From DATAGF01 sp963819845 (lineage in GTDB: Bacteria; Actinomycetota; Thermoleophilia; Miltoncostaeales; Miltoncostaeaceae), in the NCBI GenBank assembly GCA_963819845.1, contig CAWFXQ010000002.1, positions 124,001 to 188,000 on the forward strand: a stretch of DNA of 64,000 nucleotides, in the 5' to 3' direction. The translations under genes and the position numbers were made by a program. Of the stretch, positions 1-7,555 are shown one piece after another. The stretch's first letter is position 1. The number at the start of each line of letters is the position of its first letter. The notes beneath the pieces are model-generated. The model saw only the letters and a program-made list of their open reading frames with translations. It did no database searches and had not been told where the DNA came from.

Positions 1-371
1 CCGACCAACAGATCCCTACTGGCGGCGGCCTTCAGGTCGCGTACCGCGCTGGGGTCGAAGTGGCGTTCGAGCCGAGAGTTCGCGGTGCGTGGTGCGGCCA
101 GGGTCGAGGAGTAGACGACCTTGTCCGCCGCCTGCCATGCGCTCGCGTAGTCGGCCATGAGGTCCGACTGGTTGGCCAGGGTGGCGTCGGTCTCCCACAC
201 AGCCAGGGTCTCGTACATGCGCCGCCCATAGAGGTACGTGCCTGCGGACCGCATGAGCTCGGTGATGAACACGAACACGTCGTCGTCGGGCGGAGCCCAG
301 TCGAAGGCGCCGCGCTCATCCTCGGTGCAGCCGTCGAGGGACATGTTCGACGCGTAGATCAACTTCGCCAT
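1..371 (-). CDS. DHFR-fold reductase (RibD C-terminal-like), 3' end outside window
   Basis: Only the first 123 codons are inside the window; the gene runs off the left edge with no stop. The N-terminus reads MAKLIYASNMSLDGCTED, the first strand and S-x-DG turn of the RibD_C/YyaP-type dihydrofolate-reductase fold. A GRRMYETLAVW segment at residues 49-59 matches the conserved R-x-Y/T-E loop of these proteins, which are usually small NADPH-dependent reductases of unknown substrate. The ATG at 371 is preceded by GCAGGAG six bases upstream, a good ribosome-binding site. Nothing nearby indicates its substrate. Family assignment is firm; specific function is unknown. Confidence 0.85.
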   Translation of the reverse strand, partial: MAKLIYASNMSLDGCTEDERGAFDWAPPDDDVFVFITELMRSAGTYLYGRRMYETLAVWETDATLANQSDLMADYASAWQAADKVVYSSTLAAPRTANSRLERHFDPSAVRDLKAAASRDLLV

Positions 372-441
372 GACACGCTCCTGCATCACCGTCGACAAGC
401 TCGACCTCGTCGTCCAATCCTAGGGCGGGAAGAGCCACTCG

Positions 442-636
442 ATGAGCGTCCCAGCAATGCCGGTCGGCCGCGCTGCCGAAGTGCCGTTCAGGGACGCACA
501 TGCGCCTGATCTGCCCGCCGAACGCGAACGCCTGCGCGCCGAGGTTCAACGCCACGCCGGCGCCCGGCGCGCCTACGAAACCAAGCGCGCCGAACTGTCG
601 GCGGCGTTGGGCCGGGTCGGCCGGGGACCGTCGTAG
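442..636 (+). CDS. Small hypothetical protein (64 aa), doubtful
   Basis: I do not recognise this. The ATG at 442 opens a 64-residue frame rich in Arg, Ala and Glu, with a charged helical stretch (LPAERERLRAEVQRHAG) that could form a short coiled coil. There is only a weak purine-rich GGGCGGGAAGAG upstream. A strong hairpin follows the stop by about 20 bases, the best argument that something is transcribed here. In DNA this GC-rich a chance frame of this length is common. The rest of 372-868 holds no other convincing gene, only the hairpin, a short tandem repeat and the tRNA flank. Confidence 0.22.
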   Translation: MSVPAMPVGRAAEVPFRDAHAPDLPAERERLRAEVQRHAGARRAYETKRAELSAALGRVGRGPS

Positions 637-656
637 ACGGGGGGACGGGACCGGGC

Positions 657-684
657 GGGCGCCCCGCTTCACGTAGGGGCGCCC
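657..684 (+). terminator. Strong hairpin, probable terminator
   Basis: GGGCGCCCC (657-665) and GGGGCGCCC (676-684) form a perfect 9-bp stem with a 10-base loop. A second, smaller stem GCCCCG/CGGGGC follows at 680-700. No T-tract follows, as is common in GC-rich actinobacteria. It could end transcription of the small frame at 442-636, or act on the opposite strand. Confidence 0.45.
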
Positions 685-744
685 CGGCCCGTGGCGGGGC
701 GCACCCAACGACCGCACCCACCGGGACCACCCTAGCGGCGACGG

Positions 745-790
745 GTGTGCGTCCCGGTGTGCGTCCCGGTGTGCGTCCCGGTGCGTCCCC
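745..790. repeat. 12-bp tandem repeat, three copies plus a partial
   Basis: GTGTGCGTCCCG occurs at 745-756, 757-768 and 769-780, followed by a shortened copy GTGCGTCCC from 781. It lies in non-coding DNA between a hairpin and tRNA-Cys. It looks like slippage; no function is apparent. Confidence 0.8.
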
Positions 791-868
791 AAACCCGCAG
801 ACAGGCGCGTCAACACGTCCGGCGCGTGGCCGGCGGTGGGGCCGCGAGAACCCGCTTGGCTATGGGAA

Positions 869-942
869 GGTGACGGCGGGATTCGAACCCGCGAATACCG
901 GTTTTGCAGACCGGCGCGTTGGACCAGCTTCGCCACGTCACC
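869..942 (-). tRNA. tRNA-Cys (anticodon GCA)
   Basis: On the minus strand the acceptor GGTGACG (942-936) pairs with CGTCACC (875-869). The anticodon stem CCGGT/ACCGG encloses the loop CTGCAAA with anticodon GCA (907-905). The T arm GCGGG-TTCGAAT-CCCGC is standard. CCA is not encoded. Total 74 bases. Confidence 0.97.
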
Positions 943-1053
943 GCGGGCGCCAAGCGTAGCAACGAGGGTCCGCGCGCCGAGGCGCGAACACCACCCCCCA
1001 TGGAGACGGCCCGGCCCTCCGCTATCGTCGCCCCGGTGAGGAGGGGGGTCGCC

Positions 1054-1644
1054 ATGGGCATCCTGTCCGCGGCCATCGCGGCCGTGCTGCTGGTCGCCGC
1101 CGGCCCGGCGGCGGCCGCCGAGAAGAAGCCCCGGGTCACCGTGATCGGCGACTCGGTGCAGGCGTCGTTCGGCTACGTGCCCAAGGCGGTCCGCCGCCTC
1201 GGCAAGGGCTTCGACCTCAAGCTCGACGCGGTCGTGTGCCGCCGGCTGATCACCTCGAGCTGCCGCTACAACGGCGTGACCCCCCGGACGGCGCTGCAGG
1301 TCATCCAGACCAAGGGCGACGCCCTCGGGCGCGTCGTGGTGCTGAACGTCGGCTACAACGAGAGCTCCGGCACCTATGACGTCAACCGCGTGATGAAGGC
1401 CCTCCGCACGGCCGGCGTGGATCACGTGGTCTGGGTCAACCTGCGCGCGCAGCGGAGCGTCTACTCGGCCATCAACGCCCGCATCGCTCAGGCGGCCGGG
1501 CGCTGGAAGAGGCTCGCCCTGGCCGACTGGAACGGCATCAGCGCCGGCAAGCCGTGGTTCGGCGGCGACGGCCTGCACCTGAACTCGGCCGGCGCCTTCG
1601 CGCTCTCGGGCCTGATCCGCCAGAAGGTGCTCGCCGCCCTCTGA
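1054..1644 (+). CDS. Secreted SGNH/GDSL-type hydrolase
   Basis: This is a 196-residue protein with an N-terminal signal peptide (residues 1-22, ending AAAA before EKKP). The SGNH blocks are visible: IGDSV with the nucleophile Ser34, GYNE at 100-103 standing where block III normally has GxND, and DGLH with Asp172 and His175 as the block V pair. The protein is therefore probably an exported esterase, lipase or acyl-hydrolase acting outside the membrane. I chose the ATG at 1054 because GAGGAGGGGGG lies just upstream and it places the signal peptide at the N-terminus; longer in-frame starts overlap the tRNA. The antiporter gene follows 13 bases downstream on the same strand. The substrate cannot be told. 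Confidence 0.85.
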   Translation: MGILSAAIAAVLLVAAGPAAAAEKKPRVTVIGDSVQASFGYVPKAVRRLGKGFDLKLDAVVCRRLITSSCRYNGVTPRTALQVIQTKGDALGRVVVLNVGYNESSGTYDVNRVMKALRTAGVDHVVWVNLRAQRSVYSAINARIAQAAGRWKRLALADWNGISAGKPWFGGDGLHLNSAGAFALSGLIRQKVLAAL

Positions 1645-1657
1645 CCCGCCGTCGCCC

Positions 1658-2734
1658 GTGACCCCGCGCTGGACCACCCTGGTCCCGCCTCTGGGAGTCG
1701 TGGTCCTGGCCGTGACCTGGCCGCTCGACCCCGGCGCCGCCGCGCTCGTCGTGGTGGGCATCGTGCTGGCGGCCTGCGTGCTGGCCGCGGTGCACCACGC
1801 GGAGGTCATCGCCCACCGCGTCGGCGAGCCCTTCGGGTCGCTGGTGCTGGCCGTGTCGGTGACAGTGATCGAGGTCGCGCTGATCGTGACCCTCATGGTC
1901 ACCAGCGACTCGGACACCTCCACCCTGGCGCGCGACACCGTCTTCGCCGCGGTGATGATCACCTGCAACGGCATCGTGGGCCTGTCGGTGCTGACGGCGG
2001 CGGCGCGCCGCCACACGGCGGAGTTCAACGCCGAGGGGACGGCGACCGCGCTCGCGACCGTGGCGACGGTGGCGACGCTCTGCCTGGTGCTGCCGCGGTT
2101 CACCACCACCGAGCCCGGTCCGGAGTTCTCCTCCGCCCAGCTGGCCTTCGCGGCGGTCGCCTCCCTGGCGCTCTACGGGCTGTTCGTGTTCGTCCAGTCG
2201 GTCCGGCACCGCGACTACTTCCTCCCCGTCGGCGTCGCCGCGAAGGCGCCCGCCGAGGAGCACGCCCCGCCCCCCTCGAACCGGGCCGCGCTGGGGAGCC
2301 TCGCGCTGCTGGTCGCCTCGCTGGTCGCGGTCGTCGGGCTGGCCAAGGTCGGGTCGCCGGCGATCGAGGACGCCGTTGACGCCCTCGACGCCCCCGCATC
2401 GGCCGTCGGCGTCCTGATCGCCCTTCTGGTCCTGCTGCCCGAGTCGCTCGCGGCCGTGCGCAACGCCGCGCGCGGGCGCGTCCAGACCAGCTTCAACCTG
2501 GCGTACGGGTCGGCCATGGCGAGCGTCGGGCTGACCATCCCGGCGATCGCCGTGGCGTCGATCTGGCTGGACGGGCCGCTCGACCTCGGCCTCGGAGGGA
2601 CGCAGATCGTGCTCCTCGCGATCACCGCGGTCGTCAGCGCCCTGACCGTCCTCCCCGGCCGGGCGACCGTCCAGGAGGGCGGCGTGCACCTGGTTCTGGT
2701 CGCCGCCTTCGTCTTCCTGGCCCTGCGGCCCTAG
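1658..2734 (+). CDS. Calcium:proton antiporter (ChaA-like, CaCA superfamily)
   Basis: This 358-residue integral membrane protein has about ten hydrophobic helices. The first alpha-repeat shows SVTVIEVALIVTLM around residues 67-80, with the conserved acidic Glu72. The second shows LLPESLAAVRNAARG and then a GSAMASVGLTIP-type stretch, the hallmarks of ChaA-type exchangers. It would expel Ca2+ (and possibly Na+ or K+) from the cytoplasm in exchange for protons. The start is GTG 1658; there is no strong Shine-Dalgarno, and the upstream stop is only 13 bases away, so co-transcription with the SGNH hydrolase is likely. Length is normal for the family. Confidence 0.9.
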   Translation: MTPRWTTLVPPLGVVVLAVTWPLDPGAAALVVVGIVLAACVLAAVHHAEVIAHRVGEPFGSLVLAVSVTVIEVALIVTLMVTSDSDTSTLARDTVFAAVMITCNGIVGLSVLTAAARRHTAEFNAEGTATALATVATVATLCLVLPRFTTTEPGPEFSSAQLAFAAVASLALYGLFVFVQSVRHRDYFLPVGVAAKAPAEEHAPPPSNRAALGSLALLVASLVAVVGLAKVGSPAIEDAVDALDAPASAVGVLIALLVLLPESLAAVRNAARGRVQTSFNLAYGSAMASVGLTIPAIAVASIWLDGPLDLGLGGTQIVLLAITAVVSALTVLPGRATVQEGGVHLVLVAAFVFLALRP

Positions 2735-2922
2735 CCGGTCTGAGACCGCGGGGGGCGGTGAAGCCCTACGTGACCTCACCGATGGTCGAGGCCCGTGCGG
2801 TCGGCCGCCTATCCGACCGGGGGGAATTCGGTCCGGCGTGTTGACGCCGGCCGGGTCGCGTGACCTTGATCCAGCTCGCAGGGCTTCCCCGAGGAGTTCG
2901 GGGCTGCCCTTGCAGCAAGCTC

Positions 2923-5900
2923 ATGGACACCCGGCGCCATTCTCGACACACAGGCCCGACCTCGCTCCGGGGCGCGCGACTCCTGCTCGCGCTGATCCTC
3001 TCCGCGGCGGCCCTGGCGCTCGCCGCCCCCGTCAACGCCGCCGTGCTGCCGGCCGGCTTCCAGGAGTCCACCGCGATCGGCGGGCTGACCTATCCCACGG
3101 ACGTCCGCTTCGCTGCCGACGGGCGCGTCTTCGTCGCCGAGAAGAGCGGCATCGTCAAGGTGTTCGACAGCCTCTCCGACACGACGCCGACGACCTTCGC
3201 GGACCTCCGGACGAAGGTGCACGACTACTGGGATCGCGGTCTGCTCGGACTGGCGCTGCATCCGAGCTTCCCCAGCCAGCCGTGGGTCTACGTCCTCTAC
3301 ACCTACGACTTCGACCCGAACTCGCCCGGGCAGCAGCCGCGCTGGGGCGATGCGTGCGCGAGTCCGCCCGGCCCAACCGCCGACGGCTGCGTCGTGAGCG
3401 GCCGGCTGTCGCGTCTCCAGGCGGCCGGCGACGTGATGACCGGGGCGGAGCAGGTGCTCGTCGAGGACTGGTGCCAGCAGTACCCGAGCCACTCCGTCGG
3501 AGCGCTCGAGTTCGGTCCTGACGGCGCGCTCTACGTCTCGGGCGGCGAGGGCGCGAGCTTCACCTTCACCGACTACGGGCAGGACGGCAACCCGGTCAAC
3601 CCCTGCGGCGACCCGCCGGGCGGCCGCGGCGGCCCGATGACGCCTCCGACCGCGGAGGGGGGCGCCCTGCGCAGCCAGGACCTCCGGACCGGCGCCGACC
3701 CGACGGGCCTTCACGGCGCGATCCTGCGCCTCGACGCCGCGACCGGCGCGCCGCTTCCGGACAACCCCAACGCCGGCGGTCCGGACGCGAACGCGCGCCG
3801 GATCATCGCCCACGGCCTGCGCAACCCGTTCCGCTTCGCCGTGAGGCCCGGGAGCGGCGAGATCTGGGCCGGAGACGTCGGCCAGAACGGCTGGGAGGAG
3901 ATCAACCGCGTCTCGGCCCCGACGGCCGCCGTGCGCAACTTCGGCTGGCCCTGCTACGAGGGCGGCCGCTCGGGTTCGGCCTTCGTGAGCCTCCGCCAGA
4001 GCAGTTATGACAACACCGACCTGGCCATCTGCGAGGGCCTGTACGCAGCCGGGGTCGGAGCGGTCACGGCCCCGCACTTCTCGTACAGCCACAGCGCCAA
4101 GGTCGTGACCGGGGAGAGCTGCCCCACCGGCAGTTCCTCGATCTCGGGGATGGCGTTCTACGACGGCGGGCCCTACCCGGCGAGCTACGACGGAGCCCTG
4201 TTCTTCGCCGACTACGCGCGCGGGTGCATCTGGGCCATGCCGGTGGGGGTCGGCGGGCTGCCCGACCCGGCGGCCGTCCTGACCTTCGTCGCCGCGGCGG
4301 CGAATCCGGTCGGGCTCCGCGTCGGGCCGAACGGCGACCTCTTCTACGTCAACTTCTCGGGCGCCGGCGACGGGTCGATCATGCGGGTCTCCTTCCCGAC
4401 GGCGAACGGCACGCCGACCGCCGTGGCCACGGCGACGCCGGCCAGCGGCGCGGCGCCGCTGGCGGTGACCTTCGACGGCGCCGGCTCCACCGACCCGGAC
4501 GGCGACGCCCTGGCCTACGCCTGGGACCTGGACGGCGACGGGGCCTTCGACGACGCCACCGGCCCAACCGCCTCCCGCACCTACACGCAGCCCGGCACCG
4601 TCAACGCGGCCCTGCGCGTCACCGATCCGTCCAGCGCGAGCGACGTGGACACGGTCGCGATCTCGGTCGGCAACACGGCGCCGACGGCGACGGTCGCCGC
4701 GCCGACGGAGGCCACCACGTGGGCGGTCGGGGAGCAGGTCGCGTTCTCCGGCTCGGCGAGCGACGCTCAACAGGGGGCCTTGCCCGCCTCGGCTCTGAGC
4801 TGGAGCGTGATCATGCACCACTGCGACCCGGGCGGCAGCTGCCACTCCCACCCGCTCCAGACGATCTCCGGGGTGGCGAGCGGCGCGTTCACCGCGCCCG
4901 ACCACGAGTACCCGTCGTTCCTCGAGCTGCGCCTGACCGCGACGGACGCCGGCGGCCTGACCGGCACGGCCAGCGTCGAGATCGATCCGCGCACGACGTC
5001 CCTGACCCTGCAGACGTCACCCACGGGCCTGCAGGTGAGCTCGGGCTCCCAGACCGGAGCGGCGCCGCTGACACGCACCGTCATCCAGGGCTCGACGAAC
5101 TCGATCGCCACGGGCACGCCGCAGTTGCTCTCGGGCACCAGCTACGGCTTCACCTCATGGTCCGACGGCGGGGCGCGCAACCACGACGTGGTGGTCTCGT
5201 CGCCGACCACTCTGACGGCGACCTTCACGGCGCAGGGGCCGCCCCCGCCCCCGCCCACCGGCCTGGTGGCCGCCTGGGGCTTCGACGCGGGCTCGGGCCC
5301 GCAGGCCGCCGACGCCTCGGGCAACGGGCACGCCGGCACCATCTCGGGCGCGGCCTGGAGCGCAGCGGGCCGCCACGGGCAGGCGCTCAACTTCGACGGC
5401 GTCAACGATTGGGTGACGGTGGCCGACGCGGCCGCGCTGGACCTGACCAACCGCATGACGCTCTCGGCCTGGGTGCGCCCGGACACCCTGGGGGCCTGGC
5501 GCAACCTGATCATGAAGGAGACCAGCGCCAACCTGGCCTACTCGCTCTATGCCCACGACGGCACGCGGCCGGCCAGCTGGGTCTACACCAACCAGTACCG
5601 CTCGGCGGCCGGCGGCAGCGCCCTGCCGCTCAACGCCTGGAGCCACCTGGCCGTCACCTACGACGGGGCGACCCTGCGCCTCTACCGCGACGGCGCCCAG
5701 CTCGCCCAGACCGCCTTCGCCCAGAACATGATCACCTCGACCCAGCCGCTGCGGATCGGCGGCAACAACATCTGGGGCGAGTACTTCGACGGTCTGATCG
5801 ACGAGGTGCGGATCTACAACCGCGCCCTGAGCGCCACCGAGATCCAGGCCGACATGGCGGCGCCGGTCAGCGGAGGCCCGCCCCCGCCCGACACGACCCC

Positions 5901-7407
5901 GCCGACGGTGTCGGTGACCAGCCCCGCCGCCGGGGCCACCGTCTCGGGGACGGTCAGCGTGAGCGCCGGGGCGGCCGACAACGTCGGCGTGGCGGGCGTG
6001 CGCTTCACCCTCGACGGGGCGCCGCTGGGCGCCGAGGACACCAGCGCGCCCTACTCGGTCTCCTGGAACACGACCACCGCCTCCGGGGGCGCTCACACCC
6101 TGCGGGCGATCGCCCGCGATGCGGCCGGCAACGAGACGACCTCGGCGCCCGTGGGCGTGACGGTCAACAACGCCCCGCCCCCGCCCGACACGACCCCGCC
6201 GACGGTGTCGGTGACCAGCCCCGCCGCCGGGGCCACCGTCTCGGGGACGGTCAGCGTGAGCGCCGGGGCGGCCGACAACGTCGGCGTGGCGGGCGTGCGC
6301 TTCACCCTCGACGGGGCGCCGCTGGGCGCCGAGGACACCAGCGCGCCCTACTCGGTCTCCTGGAACACGACCACCGCCTCCGGGGGCGCTCACACCCTGC
6401 GGGCGATCGCCCGCGATGCGGCCGGCAACGAGACGACCTCGGCGCCCGTGGGCGTGACGGTCGACAACGCCCCGCCCCCGCCCGACACGACCCCGCCGAC
6501 GGTGTCGGTGACCAGCCCCGCCGCCGGGGCCACCGTCTCGGGGACGGTCAGCGTGAGCGCCGGGGCGGCCGACAACGTCGGCGTGGCGGGCGTGCGCTTC
6601 ACCCTCGACGGGGCGCCGCTGGGCGCCGAGGACACCAGCGCGCCCTACTCGGTCTCCTGGAACACGACCACCGCCTCCGGGGGCGCTCACACCCTGCGGG
6701 CGATCGCCCGCGATGCGGCCGGCAACGAGACGACCTCGGCGCCCGTGGGCGTGACGGTCGACAACGCCCCGCCCCCGCCCCCGCCCACCGGCCTGGTGGC
6801 CGCCTGGGGCTTCGACGCGGGCTCGGGCCCGCAGGCCGCCGACGCCTCGGGCAACGGGCACGCCGGCACCATCTCGGGCGCGGCCTGGAGCGCAGCGGGC
6901 CGCCACGGGCAGGCGCTCAACTTCGACGGCGTCAACGATTGGGTGACGGTGGCCGACGCGGCCGCGCTGGACCTGACCAACCGCATGACGCTCTCGGCCT
7001 GGGTGCGCCCGGACACCCTGGGGGCCTGGCGCAACCTGATCATGAAGGAGACCAGCGCCAACCTGGCCTACTCGCTCTATGCCCACGACGGCACGCGGCC
7101 GGCCAGCTGGGTCTACACCAACCAGTACCGCTCGGCGGCCGGCGGCAGCGCCCTGCCGCTCAACGCCTGGAGCCACCTGGCCGTCACCTACGACGGGGCG
7201 ACCCTGCGCCTCTACCGCGACGGCGCCCAGCTCGCCCAGACCGCCTTCGCCCAGAACATGATCACCTCGACCCAGCCGCTGCGGATCGGCGGCAACAACA
7301 TCTGGGGCGAGTACTTCGACGGTCTGATCGACGAGGTGCGGATCTACAACCGCGCCCTGAGCGCCACCGAGATCCAGGCCGACATGGCGGCGCCGGTCAG
7401 CGGCTGA
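2923..7407 (+). CDS. Secreted PQQ-type sugar dehydrogenase with PKD, Ig-like and LamG domains
   Basis: A 1494-residue exported protein. After a signal peptide (about residues 1-40) comes a six-bladed soluble glucose/sorbosone dehydrogenase propeller (about 45-490), showing GLLGLALHPSF, GLRNPFRFAV and NFGWPCYEG. A PKD domain follows (about 495-584), then an Ig-like stretch with a Cys pair (584-772). A LamG/concanavalin-like domain (780-982) is followed by three almost identical Ig-like modules (987-1281) and a second LamG copy (1290-1494) identical to the first. The enzyme domain probably oxidises sugars or uronates extracellularly; the C-terminal modules probably bind polysaccharide. ATG 2923 is preferred because it fronts the signal peptide; GTG 2860 is an in-frame alternative. 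No PQQ synthesis genes are in the window. Confidence 0.88.
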   Translation: MDTRRHSRHTGPTSLRGARLLLALILSAAALALAAPVNAAVLPAGFQESTAIGGLTYPTDVRFAADGRVFVAEKSGIVKVFDSLSDTTPTTFADLRTKVHDYWDRGLLGLALHPSFPSQPWVYVLYTYDFDPNSPGQQPRWGDACASPPGPTADGCVVSGRLSRLQAAGDVMTGAEQVLVEDWCQQYPSHSVGALEFGPDGALYVSGGEGASFTFTDYGQDGNPVNPCGDPPGGRGGPMTPPTAEGGALRSQDLRTGADPTGLHGAILRLDAATGAPLPDNPNAGGPDANARRIIAHGLRNPFRFAVRPGSGEIWAGDVGQNGWEEINRVSAPTAAVRNFGWPCYEGGRSGSAFVSLRQSSYDNTDLAICEGLYAAGVGAVTAPHFSYSHSAKVVTGESCPTGSSSISGMAFYDGGPYPASYDGALFFADYARGCIWAMPVGVGGLPDPAAVLTFVAAAANPVGLRVGPNGDLFYVNFSGAGDGSIMRVSFPTANGTPTAVATATPASGAAPLAVTFDGAGSTDPDGDALAYAWDLDGDGAFDDATGPTASRTYTQPGTVNAALRVTDPSSASDVDTVAISVGNTAPTATVAAPTEATTWAVGEQVAFSGSASDAQQGALPASALSWSVIMHHCDPGGSCHSHPLQTISGVASGAFTAPDHEYPSFLELRLTATDAGGLTGTASVEIDPRTTSLTLQTSPTGLQVSSGSQTGAAPLTRTVIQGSTNSIATGTPQLLSGTSYGFTSWSDGGARNHDVVVSSPTTLTATFTAQGPPPPPPTGLVAAWGFDAGSGPQAADASGNGHAGTISGAAWSAAGRHGQALNFDGVNDWVTVADAAALDLTNRMTLSAWVRPDTLGAWRNLIMKETSANLAYSLYAHDGTRPASWVYTNQYRSAAGGSALPLNAWSHLAVTYDGATLRLYRDGAQLAQTAFAQNMITSTQPLRIGGNNIWGEYFDGLIDEVRIYNRALSATEIQADMAAPVSGGPPPPDTTPPTVSVTSPAAGATVSGTVSVSAGAADNVGVAGVRFTLDGAPLGAEDTSAPYSVSWNTTTASGGAHTLRAIARDAAGNETTSAPVGVTVNNAPPPPDTTPPTVSVTSPAAGATVSGTVSVSAGAADNVGVAGVRFTLDGAPLGAEDTSAPYSVSWNTTTASGGAHTLRAIARDAAGNETTSAPVGVTVDNAPPPPDTTPPTVSVTSPAAGATVSGTVSVSAGAADNVGVAGVRFTLDGAPLGAEDTSAPYSVSWNTTTASGGAHTLRAIARDAAGNETTSAPVGVTVDNAPPPPPPTGLVAAWGFDAGSGPQAADASGNGHAGTISGAAWSAAGRHGQALNFDGVNDWVTVADAAALDLTNRMTLSAWVRPDTLGAWRNLIMKETSANLAYSLYAHDGTRPASWVYTNQYRSAAGGSALPLNAWSHLAVTYDGATLRLYRDGAQLAQTAFAQNMITSTQPLRIGGNNIWGEYFDGLIDEVRIYNRALSATEIQADMAAPVSG
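5239..5873 (+). repeat. 635-bp direct repeat encoding LamG domain, copy 1
   Basis: Comparison line by line shows this stretch to be the same as 6769-7403, offset by 1530 bases, with no difference that I could find, third codon positions included. It covers the proline linker and the whole LamG domain. Such identity at the DNA level means recent duplication or ongoing gene conversion, or an assembly effect. Confidence 0.93.
5874..6768 (+). repeat. Three tandem 297-bp Ig-like units between the LamG copies
   Basis: Units of 297 bp (99 codons) repeat with phase markers at 5890, 6187 and 6484. I saw one base difference: A at 6166 versus G at 6463, giving Asn in unit 1 and Asp in unit 2. Each unit encodes a bacterial Ig-like domain starting DTTPPTVSVTSP with a downstream DNVGVAGVRF strand. 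The array is bounded by the 635-bp repeats. Confidence 0.93.
6769..7403 (+). repeat. 635-bp direct repeat encoding LamG domain, copy 2
   Basis: Second copy of the repeat at 5239-5873; the match breaks at 7404 where this copy runs into the stop codon. Recombination between the copies would remove 1530 bp in frame (510 codons), leaving a functional protein with one LamG domain and no Ig array. Confidence 0.93.
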
Positions 7408-7526
7408 GGGCCGCGACCCGGCCCGGCGCTGCTCCTCGTCCGCGGGGCCCTGCGGGCTCTCGATGCCGAGGGCGTCCATCAGCGCGCGCAGGAACCTCCG
7501 CTTTGCCAGGCCTGAATCAACTTCGC

Positions 7527-7555
7527 TTTACAATTCGTATCGTGAAATACAGTAT
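7527..7555 (+). promoter_or_regulatory. AT-rich promoter candidate for the flavin monooxygenase
   Basis: The stretch 7511-7556 is markedly AT-rich against its surroundings. TTTACA (7527-7532) is a plausible -35; at 17 bases CAGTAT (7550-7555) is a poor -10 that overlaps the ATG at 7554. If used, the transcript would begin near the ATG at 7566 and be leaderless. GTAT-N6-ATAC at 7537-7550 is a possible operator. Confidence 0.35.

Noticed and set aside
488..730. Minus-strand 80-codon frame near the left end
   Set aside because: Arg/Pro/Gly-rich, spans the hairpin, has no Shine-Dalgarno or domain.
2809..4905. A 698-codon minus-strand frame opposite the sugar dehydrogenase
   Set aside because: Shadow of a gene with clear catalytic-domain motifs on the other strand.
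5155..7479. A 774-codon minus-strand frame over the LamG/Ig repeats
   Set aside because: Repeats merely mirror the sense-strand domains. Its first residues (MDALGIESPQGPADEEQ) look protein-like and could be a regulator fragment at 7410-7525, but too little remains to call it.
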